A stretch of DNA of 13,721 nt from Methanobacteriota archaeon. GTDB taxonomy: Archaea > Thermoplasmatota > Poseidoniia > Poseidoniales > Thalassarchaeaceae. The notes under the pieces were generated by a model that worked only from the letters and a program-made list of their open reading frames with translations, was not told the origin of the DNA and made no database searches. The position numbers and the translations under genes were made by a program. Of this stretch, positions 8,000-13,721 are shown in pieces. Location: the NCBI GenBank assembly GCA_002727275.1, contig PBWO01000002.1, positions 1 to 13,721 on the forward strand, read 5' to 3'. Positions within the stretch are counted from its first letter, which is position 1, and every line of letters starts with the position of its first letter.

Positions 8000-8530
8000 A
8001 TGACCATGCAGGGAACTGACTGGAAAGAGTCCTTGAGCAGGCCTAGCCAAACCATGTCCACTTTGGCTATGGTGCTAGGGGCTTGGGTTATTCTGCTAAC
8101 GCTTGTCAATATCACAATAGGGGCTTACTCTCCAGGATTCAAGGTGATGTGGATCGGATTCATCTCCGGAGATGTGGCTACCTCACACGTTCCTCACGAA
8201 GATGCTGGCTTTGTGGTCGATGATATTGTGTTCGCATTGCTTGGAGTCTCCTTATTGGCACTAGGTGCGATGGGCTTGAAGAAGTGCTTCGAGGGGGGTG
8301 CGATGGAGTGGCTCAGAGGATTGCCCAACGGGCCTGTATCCTCTAGCCTGATGTCGTCGGAGAATGGAGTTAGAAGAACGCTGGCAAGTTGGATGATTTT
8401 AATGGGAGTTCTTTTCTACCTATCATGGAGTTTAATGAACACTACTTGGGTCGATCCAGGCGTATATGCCGTGATGGTGATTCTGGTCAGTTTCGGATTC
8501 GGCATCCACAAGCTCGAGGATGCTGCTTGA
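8000..8530 (+). CDS. Uncharacterised four-helix membrane protein
   Basis: I do not recognise the family. From the ATG at 8000 the protein has 176 residues with four predicted membrane segments at about 20-42, 73-93, 127-147 and 152-169. A short acidic and His-containing loop (HVPHEDAGF) lies between segments 1 and 2, and a longer hydrophilic loop between 2 and 3. The frame is open back to a GTG at 7946, immediately after the cdc6 stop, but those 18 codons are basic and unlike a membrane-protein start. AAGGT at 7985-7989 favours the ATG at 8000, or the ATG two codons later. It is probably cotranscribed with cdc6. Its stop lies 3 bp from the stop of the convergent gene. Function unknown. Confidence 0.7.
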   Translation: MTMQGTDWKESLSRPSQTMSTLAMVLGAWVILLTLVNITIGAYSPGFKVMWIGFISGDVATSHVPHEDAGFVVDDIVFALLGVSLLALGAMGLKKCFEGGAMEWLRGLPNGPVSSSLMSSENGVRRTLASWMILMGVLFYLSWSLMNTTWVDPGVYAVMVILVSFGFGIHKLEDAA

Positions 8531-8533
8531 TTT

Positions 8534-9598
8534 CTAGACGGTCTCAAACCCGCTGAGCAGTCTGCGGCAGCGTTGCTTCGCATCCTCGCCGCACCATCTG
8601 ATTACAACTCCTTTCCCGGGTTGACCATAGAGAATTACAGAGTCGATGGGTGAAAGTGGATGAAGGAATAACGGAGCTAAATCCTCCTCTCCGTCTACGA
8701 TGATCAATGAGGACTTGTGACCCTCACGCCATGAGGAGATTGCCTTTTTACATGAAGAGAGGAATGAGGGAGTTAGCATACCTGCCGGGCTTGAACATTC
8801 CAAAACTGCATCATAGAGAGATGAATCGATTCCCTCCGACCCTTCCCAAACTTGTCTCTTTGTACGGCCGTCGATGATGCCAATATCAGCGGGTCTGCCA
8901 ATGTCTTGGAGTGTTCGGACTGTCACATCGCCCACGGCGATAAGCGGGCCGCGGGCCTCTTGAGTCAGAATCAGAACCTCTGACATCGCGTGACTGGGAT
9001 CATCCTCTGGACCAGGTATCAGCTGGCCAAAGGGATCTTTCAATTCAGCCTCAACTTCGGGAGTAAGCGCCATCTCATTTGACTCAAAGGATTCCGGAAT
9101 CCAACGCTGGCCCTGACGATCTATTTCTCCGCTTCTAATTCTGGAGCTAGAAATTGGATTACCATCCCAAGAAACTGTATGATCTACGCAGATTATCTGA
9201 AGTTTAGGCATACCTGTTTCCTGACGTATCCTATTGATAGCCTCACACTCAGGCATGGTCTCAGATGTGCAGATTATTGCGGTGGCCTGATTGTGAGTCG
9301 GAGCAGGTCCGTGCAAATCCTCTAGTTCGTGAAACTCCAATCGTTCGGAGTCCGGAGCTAGCGCTTGTCTAATTTCTTCCACTCTTTGCTCCCATGTATT
9401 AATCCGGGAGTCTTTCGCTCTAGCGATTGAATCTACAGTAACCCAAACTTCGACTCGGTGGCAGTGGGAAAGTGCGGACATCAGTAGATTTTGATGTCCA
9501 GCATGGAAGCGATCGAAGGTGCCGCCAATGAGGCCGACCTGGTTTATCTTACCAACTCCAGTGGATTGTGTGCCCCGGGGCGTAACGGCGGCCTTCAC
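8534..9598 (-). CDS. Fused pantetheine-phosphate adenylyltransferase / GTP-dependent dephospho-CoA kinase
   Basis: One polypeptide appears to carry the last two steps of CoA synthesis. The first half is a nucleotidyltransferase: GGTFDRFHAGH (25-35 from the GTG) holds the HxGH-type ATP site, and SSSRIRSGE (about 150-158) matches the ISSxRIR motif of archaeal PPAT, making dephospho-CoA from 4'-phosphopantetheine. The second half, from about residue 185, is DUF359, identified in archaea as a GTP-dependent dephospho-CoA kinase: VGDVT (222-226), DGRTKR (243-248), VDGEEDL (301-307) and YGQPGKGVV (324-332). Product length is 354 aa from the GTG at 9598, whose GTGA overlaps the stop of the upstream 97-codon ORF. 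An ATG at 9658 is the alternative and adds 20 residues of unusual codon use. The protein should be cytosolic. Confidence 0.9.
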   Translation of the reverse strand: MKAAVTPRGTQSTGVGKINQVGLIGGTFDRFHAGHQNLLMSALSHCHRVEVWVTVDSIARAKDSRINTWEQRVEEIRQALAPDSERLEFHELEDLHGPAPTHNQATAIICTSETMPECEAINRIRQETGMPKLQIICVDHTVSWDGNPISSSRIRSGEIDRQGQRWIPESFESNEMALTPEVEAELKDPFGQLIPGPEDDPSHAMSEVLILTQEARGPLIAVGDVTVRTLQDIGRPADIGIIDGRTKRQVWEGSEGIDSSLYDAVLECSSPAGMLTPSFLSSCKKAISSWREGHKSSLIIVDGEEDLAPLFLHPLSPIDSVILYGQPGKGVVIRWCGEDAKQRCRRLLSGFETV

Positions 9599-9888
9599 AG
9601 CAAAGCTCGGGCGCCTGACCCACCCCGGGACGTTTGTCGGATTGTGGGGTAGTCCCATGATTCATTCCATTCGGTCATCCGGAGACCTAACACAATCCGG
9701 CCACCTGTTTTGCTCCAGTGATCATCCCGTTGCAGACGGTCACACTGGTCTTCGACAAGTGGCGTCCCGTGCTTGGTACCTTGGTTCATACTATTCCTCC
9801 GGCGTGGGGCTTCGTCACCACGGTGTTGCAGCACGGGCATGTTACGGCCACGGGAGGTAGTCAAGAACCTCACGGTCAGCAATTTCAT
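9595..9888 (-). CDS. Doubtful 97-codon ORF between the winged-helix gene and the CoA gene
   Basis: For: the ATG lies 6 bases after the stop of the 869-aa gene, and the TGA stop overlaps the GTG start of the CoA fusion gene as GTGA, the arrangement of translationally coupled operon genes. Against: Arg codons are mostly CGT/CGG/CGC, whereas neighbouring genes use AGA/AGG; G in first codon position is low for a coding sequence; and the protein is basic, with no motif, helix pattern or membrane segment I can name. Overlapping ORFs are open on the opposite strand through the same bases, as happens in GC-rich non-coding sequence. It may be a real small gene of foreign codon use, a decayed gene, or the chance reading of a structured RNA. 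Confidence 0.3.
   Translation of the reverse strand: MKLLTVRFLTTSRGRNMPVLQHRGDEAPRRRNSMNQGTKHGTPLVEDQCDRLQRDDHWSKTGGRIVLGLRMTEWNESWDYPTIRQTSRGGSGARALL
9715..9837 (-). other. Set of potential RNA stems upstream of the CoA fusion gene
   Basis: A two-part stem pairs CCAGTG (9715-9720) with CACTGG (9743-9748), enclosing CCGT (9727-9730) with ACGG (9736-9739) around a 5-base loop. A second, perfect 8-bp stem pairs CCCGTGCT (9766-9773) with AGCACGGG (9830-9837), enclosing CGTGG (9803-9807) with CCACG (9818-9822). CCTCC (9796-9800) could instead pair with GGAGG (9853-9857). The stretch is richer in GC than its neighbours. It could be a leader element or small RNA read on the minus strand. It does not show the conserved blocks of SRP RNA, RNase P RNA, 5S rRNA or tRNA that I know. 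Confidence 0.3.
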
Positions 9889-9894
9889 CGTATT

Positions 9895-12504
9895 CTAACC
9901 CGAAATCGAGCCCATAGAGCCGATTTCGGCATTATATCCTGATTTCCGCAGAATAATTCTTTCAGAAATGTAGGGCTCTCCTCTGAGGGCGTCTTCTGTA
10001 TCGATAATCGGCCAATCTTCAATTGGTTGTGCAAGCCATCCTGAGTAAGGATGCGTTCTTCCTGGATGTGGGGCAGCACCTCGAGCTGCTGCGTCCAAGG
10101 CATCCAACAAATCTGTGATTGAGTTGGCTGTCTCGGTTAGATCGTCGTTTTGGCCTCTACCTCTGAGAATTCGATGTAGTCTGGATAGTAACTCTGAATT
10201 GCAACCAGGATGAGTATAGGAATGTAATCCAGGAGCCTCACAGGGCTCCCCTGCAGGTCTTAGAATTGCGGCGCACCAGGGGACTGGATTAGATAGAATC
10301 CAACTTGTGGATTCTTGATCTTCAAGCATAGAGTACAATATTGCTGACGAAATCGGTGCCCACCAACCAGGAGGCAGGGCTAAGATATCCATTAACTCCT
10401 CATTGCTAAGTCTTGAAATGTCATTCAACCCCTTAGCCAAACTCGACCAAATTCTCAAATCGTGGCCTTCCGGACACTGATTTCCTACACTCTGGATTCC
10501 CTCGGCAATGGGTTTGAATTCCCCTTGGCCCTTGTCTGAAGATAAGAGCCAAGCCACTCCCTCCAGGGCCGCCATCGATTCGATTGGGGGTTGGCACAAC
10601 CAAGCCTCGAGAGCCCAACTAATCAAATCGGAATGAAGATGCTCTGAGAGCCAAGGGGCATTGGAAAGTAATTGTGCGGCTACCCAAGAATCCCCTCGGC
10701 TGGCGTTCTTTGGATCAGAGGCTGGACGCATCCTAAGTGCCTTCTCAGGATTTGAGCGTAGGATTGTCTGCAATTTTTCAGAGAACTCCGATAATACAGG
10801 ATCTGGAGCCTCGTCTGCTATCTCAGAAAGTCTCTCGAGTGGCAGATCTTCTAGATCTAGCAGAACCAGCCAATCTGAATCCAATCTTCCCCTAAGTCTC
10901 TGCCACCGAGGCCAGCGTGTCCTAGGGGGTGAGGCGATCCAGGCAGCAAGTGGGTATCTGGCCTCCATCTGATTGGCCCACTCTTCGTTTCCTCCCGGGT
11001 GTTGAGATATGGCCGACATGATTACCGATTCCTCATCATCCGAATAGGTAAGCAACTCGGCTGCTACTCCAAGAGACTCGAATGATCTGGTATGGGATTC
11101 TTCCGAAACTGAAGAGGTTTGAGATTGAATAGGATCTATTAGTCTAATTGACAGGTTGTTGTCTGAAACTGTGTTTAGAGAGAGCCATGGTAGTGGCCTG
11201 ATTGGATCACTCTCAAGTCTATCAAAACTCGAGAAAAGGGGCCTATCTGAATCCAGCAATACGAGCCTTAGATTCTGATGTGACGCTACTGCAGAAATCA
11301 AGTCCTCGGGAAACTGAGAGTCGATTTCAAGAGTCAGTGGGAGCGCATTATAATCCGATAGTGACCATTTGATTAGAGCCTGATTTGCTGCTGTTCCGAG
11401 CCCACGAATATCGAGTTGTCTCAGAGAATCCGCATCCTCGACAAAATGTGCATCACCCCAGTCTGCTCTGAATCGCCTCCACGTTGAATCATCGGTACTT
11501 CCTCTACCCTTACTGACTCGATTTACGAGAGATTGTAGTCGCCTATCCCTTTCCGTATCGTCTAGTCTAGGATGGGCGCGCTCAATCCAATGGGCTAATG
11601 CATCCAAAGGATATTCCTCACCGACAATGTCTAGGCCACCTAAATCTGCAATTACCAAAGAATTCAACCGTGCAGTCCGTAGAATCATCGTCCTAGGGAG
11701 TCGATCAGATACAACTGCTGCTATAGGCATCCTAGGCCTAATCTCGGGCGACTTGGGGTGGCAAGCTCCAAGCACCCATTCTCCACGGTGATAGTTTCTC
11801 TCAGGGAGTGGAGGGGGAGGTAGAAATGAAGGTTCAGAGAACCACTGTCCTGGAGCAATCGCTATTGGTCTTTCAGAGTCCAATAAACGAGCACGGATAA
11901 TTCCCAGGGTATTCGTCTGTTTCGAATATGCATCAATGTTCTCAGGGTCAATGGGCTTAGGAATCTGGGATGCCGTCTCCATTGTAATTAGATCAAAACA
12001 TCTAGGATCCCTCTCTCTGAAAACGGCCCAAGTCCAAGGTACCCCTTCTCTTCCTGTGGAAGAAGAAGATGTGCCTGTCTCAGCTGGAGGTCTAATCGGG
12101 ATTGGGATAATTGGAGTCTGTATTGGTTGTAAAACCCCGAGTAGCAGATTGGGTCCGTCGCGCGATAGCAGGCAGCACATTTCAGAATCAGAGGGGAGAG
12201 GGGTTGCTTCCATAGCCCTAGATAGTTCGTCGGAGCGAATCACCTCCCATCCTGATTGGGTAAGATGCATGCTAGCTCCACGGCTCCCCTCTGACTGATC
12301 ACTAGAGACCAGTCCATCGTTTCGGAGCCTCTTCAGCTCTGCAGAAGCGTGAGGAACTCTGAGCCCAACATCATTGGCAAGTTCGCTAACCGTAGCCCCT
12401 CCTTCGGTCAACCTACCGAGTAACCTTCGACGGTGTTTGCTGCGAATTCTCACAGGATCATTTGTCATACCTTGATTTGGGGGCTCTATCGGCACCTCAG
12501 GCAT
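9895..12504 (-). CDS. Large protein of unknown function with N-terminal winged helix-turn-helix (869 aa)
   Basis: Residues about 19-92 form an ArsR/MarR-type winged helix: a basic first helix (RSKHRRRLLGRL), TVSELANDVG, the recognition helix PHASAELKRLRNDG, and a wing ending in LTQSGWEVI. A Pro-rich linker follows (about 127-140, PIPIRPP), with a second Pro run near 229-235. The remaining ~620 residues are soluble, rich in Trp, Leu, Ser and acidic residues, and match no family I recognise; there is no membrane segment, Walker motif or obvious repeat. A DNA-binding scaffold or one-component regulator is inferred only from the head domain. AAGGAG (12515-12520) lies 10 bases before the ATG at 12504, and a TATA-like TATAAAAT (12549-12556) sits at fitting distance. 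A second ATG at codon 13 is less likely. It diverges from two small genes that also look like winged helices. Confidence 0.8.
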   Translation of the reverse strand: MPEVPIEPPNQGMTNDPVRIRSKHRRRLLGRLTEGGATVSELANDVGLRVPHASAELKRLRNDGLVSSDQSEGSRGASMHLTQSGWEVIRSDELSRAMEATPLPSDSEMCCLLSRDGPNLLLGVLQPIQTPIIPIPIRPPAETGTSSSSTGREGVPWTWAVFRERDPRCFDLITMETASQIPKPIDPENIDAYSKQTNTLGIIRARLLDSERPIAIAPGQWFSEPSFLPPPPLPERNYHRGEWVLGACHPKSPEIRPRMPIAAVVSDRLPRTMILRTARLNSLVIADLGGLDIVGEEYPLDALAHWIERAHPRLDDTERDRRLQSLVNRVSKGRGSTDDSTWRRFRADWGDAHFVEDADSLRQLDIRGLGTAANQALIKWSLSDYNALPLTLEIDSQFPEDLISAVASHQNLRLVLLDSDRPLFSSFDRLESDPIRPLPWLSLNTVSDNNLSIRLIDPIQSQTSSVSEESHTRSFESLGVAAELLTYSDDEESVIMSAISQHPGGNEEWANQMEARYPLAAWIASPPRTRWPRWQRLRGRLDSDWLVLLDLEDLPLERLSEIADEAPDPVLSEFSEKLQTILRSNPEKALRMRPASDPKNASRGDSWVAAQLLSNAPWLSEHLHSDLISWALEAWLCQPPIESMAALEGVAWLLSSDKGQGEFKPIAEGIQSVGNQCPEGHDLRIWSSLAKGLNDISRLSNEELMDILALPPGWWAPISSAILYSMLEDQESTSWILSNPVPWCAAILRPAGEPCEAPGLHSYTHPGCNSELLSRLHRILRGRGQNDDLTETANSITDLLDALDAAARGAAPHPGRTHPYSGWLAQPIEDWPIIDTEDALRGEPYISERIILRKSGYNAEIGSMGSISG

Positions 12505-12557
12505 GACTTTCGCTCTCCTTGTATAATGAGTTTAGTCTATTGTATTTAATTTTATAT

Positions 12558-12577
12558 TTTAGTTACATTTAGTTACA
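12558..12577. repeat. Tandem 10-bp direct repeat upstream of the minus-strand TATA box
   Basis: TTTAGTTACA occurs twice without a gap, at 12558-12567 and 12568-12577. The pair starts 1 base beyond the TATA-like box of the 869-aa gene, on the upstream side. The 10-base period puts both copies on nearly the same face of the helix, as expected for an activator or TFB-recruiting site. The repeat is seen; its role is inferred. Confidence 0.5.
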
Positions 12578-12579
12578 GG

Positions 12580-12592
12580 TTTCCAATGGAAA
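12580..12592. repeat. 13-bp dyad TTTCCA-A-TGGAAA
   Basis: This perfect dyad has 6-bp arms around one base, 2 bases after the tandem repeat. It resembles the TTCCA-n-TGGAA core of archaeal origin recognition boxes, but the G-rich flank typical of a full box is missing and I see only one copy. It could as well be an operator for one of the winged-helix proteins. Confidence 0.35.
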
Positions 12593-12643
12593 AATAACCA
12601 GTTTCAATTCCGCACTTGGTTCAAACTTGGAAATTGGTCTCTT

Positions 12644-12686
12644 TTCTGCAACTTCATGTAACGAATTTTCATTATTTCGTGCAGAA
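12644..12686. repeat. 7-bp inverted repeat just upstream of the plus-strand TATA box
   Basis: TTCTGCA (12644-12650) and TGCAGAA (12680-12686) are perfect inverted arms whose starts are 36 bases apart. ACGAA (12661-12665) and TTCGT (12676-12680) form a smaller pair inside. The right arm ends 3 bases before the TTATAT box, where TFB would bind. A repressor site is plausible but unproven. Confidence 0.4.
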
Positions 12687-12759
12687 GCGTTATATCAGCG
12701 CCCGCCATCCTAAGCCCATCGGGCCTCTTTGGGGTCTGATCGAAGACTGAGGGAGAATA

Positions 12760-13032
12760 TTGGACAGGAACGAATTAGGGAGAATTATCCGCAAGTATCT
12801 GGCTGACAAGCCACGAAATACTGCGGAGATCTCGGCTTGGTTGAGTTCACAGAATAACCCTTCAAACAGTTCGGAAATTGCGGCCGTAATGGAGTCAGAT
12901 GCGACCTTAGTTCGCATTGGGACCGTGCAAAAGAGCGGGATGGCCGGTAATTCGCCACCCTTGTCGGAATGGGCTACCGCAGAATGGGTAAGGCACCACG
13001 AGAGAAACAGTCCCAAAGAAAGGAGAGAATGA
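12760..13032 (+). CDS. Small winged-helix-like protein, first of a tandem pair (90 aa)
   Basis: The only usual start in the frame is TTG at 12760, because a stop lies at 12748-12750; GGGAG at 12751-12755 is a close-set ribosome site for it. The protein begins with a basic helix (RIIRKYLADKP) followed by a TAEISAWLSSQN helix-turn-helix-like stretch and a third helix (SEIAAVMESD), then a short strand (LVRIG) and a Ser/Gly wing. This is the order of a small winged-helix domain. It aligns along most of its length with the next gene, so the two arose by duplication. The gap to that gene is one base. No family is recognised. Candidate roles are DNA binding or protein pairing in the divergent locus. 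Confidence 0.7.
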   Translation: MDRNELGRIIRKYLADKPRNTAEISAWLSSQNNPSNSSEIAAVMESDATLVRIGTVQKSGMAGNSPPLSEWATAEWVRHHERNSPKERRE

Positions 13033-13033
13033 G

Positions 13034-13285
13034 ATGAGAACAACCAGACTAAGACAGAAGATCAAGAAGTTCCTCGATGACAGAGGAGAGGCGAACACTA
13101 CCGAGATACTGGAGCATGTTAACTCCACTATGCGCCATGGAACCACTCCCCAACAATTGGGCAATGTTCTCTCAAAGGATAAGGACATCATGAAGGTCGC
13201 GACCACTAAGAGAGGTGGTGCTCTATCAGGGCGCTACGAAATTTGCGTCTGGCAACTCCGGCCCGGAGCTCTTGAAGAGCACTGA
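13034..13285 (+). CDS. Small winged-helix-like protein, second of a tandem pair (83 aa)
   Basis: This is a paralog of the preceding gene: KIKKFLDDRGEANTTEILEHVN aligns with its first two helices (quoted in parts: KIKKFLDD, then TTEILEHVN), TPQQLGNVLSKD with its third helix, and IMKVATTKRGGALSGRYE with the strand-wing part. Both end in a Trp-containing strand. The ATG at 13034 has AGGAG (13021-13025) 8 bases upstream and begins one base after the previous stop, so translation is probably coupled. The protein is basic and soluble. Its stop is one base from the stop of the convergent aldolase gene. Function unknown; DNA binding is a reasonable guess from fold and charge. Confidence 0.75.
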   Translation: MRTTRLRQKIKKFLDDRGEANTTEILEHVNSTMRHGTTPQQLGNVLSKDKDIMKVATTKRGGALSGRYEICVWQLRPGALEEH

Positions 13286-13286
13286 A

Positions 13287-13721
13287 TCAGACTTCAGACC
13301 CTAGAGACCAATCGCCGCTTCTGGCGAGGCTGTTCATTGCAGCACGGTGAGCAAAGGTGTTCTGACTTTCTTCTCCGGAGCCACTAGCCCAAGTCTGTAA
13401 TGCGTGTGCAAGTAAGGCTCTTCCATATGAGTAAGATAGTTGCCAAGGATGTTCAACATCCATTCCGTTCATTAGATTGAGATGGGCGGTGGCATCTTCA
13501 TCCGACTGTCCACCAGAAAGGAAAACAATCCCTGGAAGTTCATGTGGAACGTGAGCTGTTAGACAGTCGACGGTCATCTGTGCTGCTTGTTCTCTGTTGC
13601 CCTGATCTGGACAATCCTTTCCTGGTAAGACCATGTTTGGTTTGAGTAGGGCCCCGGGGATGTGCACCCCCTGAACCTTGCACTCTGCAAAGGTAGCATC
13701 TAGGATTCGTGCAGTAACATC
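13287..13721 (-). CDS. Class I fructose-bisphosphate aldolase, C-terminal part (cut by window edge)
   Basis: This is the classical (animal/bacterial type) class I aldolase, which splits fructose 1,6-bisphosphate into DHAP and glyceraldehyde 3-phosphate through a Schiff base. The 144 visible residues carry ALLKPNMV with the Schiff-base lysine (visible residue 27), the phosphate-binding FLSGGQSDEDA, and SYGRALLAHALQ with the C1-phosphate Arg. The C-terminus (AHRAAMNSLARSG...) is shorter than animal aldolases and lacks their terminal Tyr tail. The frame stays open to the right edge with no start codon needed there, so roughly 200 N-terminal residues lie outside the window. Most archaea use a different, DhnA-type aldolase or the bifunctional FBP aldolase/phosphatase. 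Confidence 0.9.
   Translation of the reverse strand, partial: DVTARILDATFAECKVQGVHIPGALLKPNMVLPGKDCPDQGNREQAAQMTVDCLTAHVPHELPGIVFLSGGQSDEDATAHLNLMNGMDVEHPWQLSYSYGRALLAHALQTWASGSGEESQNTFAHRAAMNSLARSGDWSLGSEV

Larger units (their letters stand above)
12505..12759. promoter_or_regulatory. Divergent control region of the winged-helix locus
   Basis: This AT-rich 255-bp region separates the 869-aa gene (minus) from the two small genes (plus). Minus promoter: TATAAAAT at 12549-12556, about 45-50 bases before the ATG, with AAGGAG at 12515-12520. Plus promoter: TTATAT at 12690-12695, about 65 bases before the TTG start, with GGGAG at 12751-12755. Between the two TATA boxes are a tandem repeat, a 13-bp dyad and a 7-bp inverted repeat, listed separately. 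Such density of candidate protein sites suggests regulated, possibly autoregulated, divergent transcription. Confidence 0.5.

Noticed and set aside
9555..9563. TCCAGTGGA palindrome as an origin box
   Set aside because: It lies in the coding sequence of the CoA fusion gene, stands alone and lacks the flanking bases of an ORB.
9519..9860. 113-codon plus-strand ORF across the CoA gene start
   Set aside because: Its first part is antisense to the conserved nucleotidyltransferase motifs; the rest lies in the odd GC-rich segment, has no ribosome site and shows no protein-like pattern.
9599..9894. SRP RNA, RNase P RNA or 5S rRNA
   Set aside because: The universally conserved blocks of these RNAs are absent, although the segment may still be structured.
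1..13721. CRISPR array, insertion sequence, integrase or phage gene
   Set aside because: No regularly spaced repeats, no transposase or integrase motifs, and no terminal repeats with target duplication were seen.

Overview
The window looks like a compact archaeal chromosome segment, most likely from a marine Thermoplasmatota lineage such as Marine Group II (Poseidoniales). Support for Archaea: a complete Cdc6/Orc1 initiator, an archaeal-type CoA pathway protein (PPAT fused to a DUF359 GTP-dependent dephospho-CoA kinase), TATA-like boxes at plausible distances from starts, and one gene with leaderless-promoter geometry. Arg codons are mostly AGA/AGG. The exact taxon is inference. I see no tRNA, rRNA, CRISPR array, transposase or phage gene.

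Left part (1-5494). A long membrane-anchored, largely disordered protein of unknown function (55-1752) starts beside a perfect 10-bp inverted repeat that brackets a TATA-like box. It converges with no gap on a minus-strand operon read in this order: a CysJ-like FAD/NAD(P)H reductase without a flavodoxin domain, a stand-alone biotin carboxylase, and a PfkB-family kinase.

Middle (5495-8530). An MBL-fold metallohydrolase diverges from the reductase operon. A ~400-bp gene-free stretch with an AT-rich start and short dyads follows, directly upstream of cdc6/orc1, so it is the natural place to look for a replication origin. A four-helix membrane protein follows cdc6 closely.

Right part (8534-12504, minus strand). 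A large protein of unknown function with an N-terminal winged helix leads a likely operon that ends with the PPAT/dephospho-CoA kinase fusion. Between them lies ~290 bp of odd base and codon use. It can be read as a 97-codon ORF coupled to the fusion gene by a GTGA overlap, or as a structured RNA with several stems.

Far right (12505-13721). A 255-bp divergent control region carries a tandem 10-bp repeat, a 13-bp dyad and a 7-bp inverted repeat around two TATA-like boxes. It separates the winged-helix giant from two tandem small paralogs that also look like winged helices. The last gene, cut by the window edge, is a classical class I fructose-bisphosphate aldolase. All three convergent gene pairs are separated by 0-3 bp. 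The two parts that most resemble something undescribed are the winged-helix locus at 9895-13285 and the element at 9599-9894.
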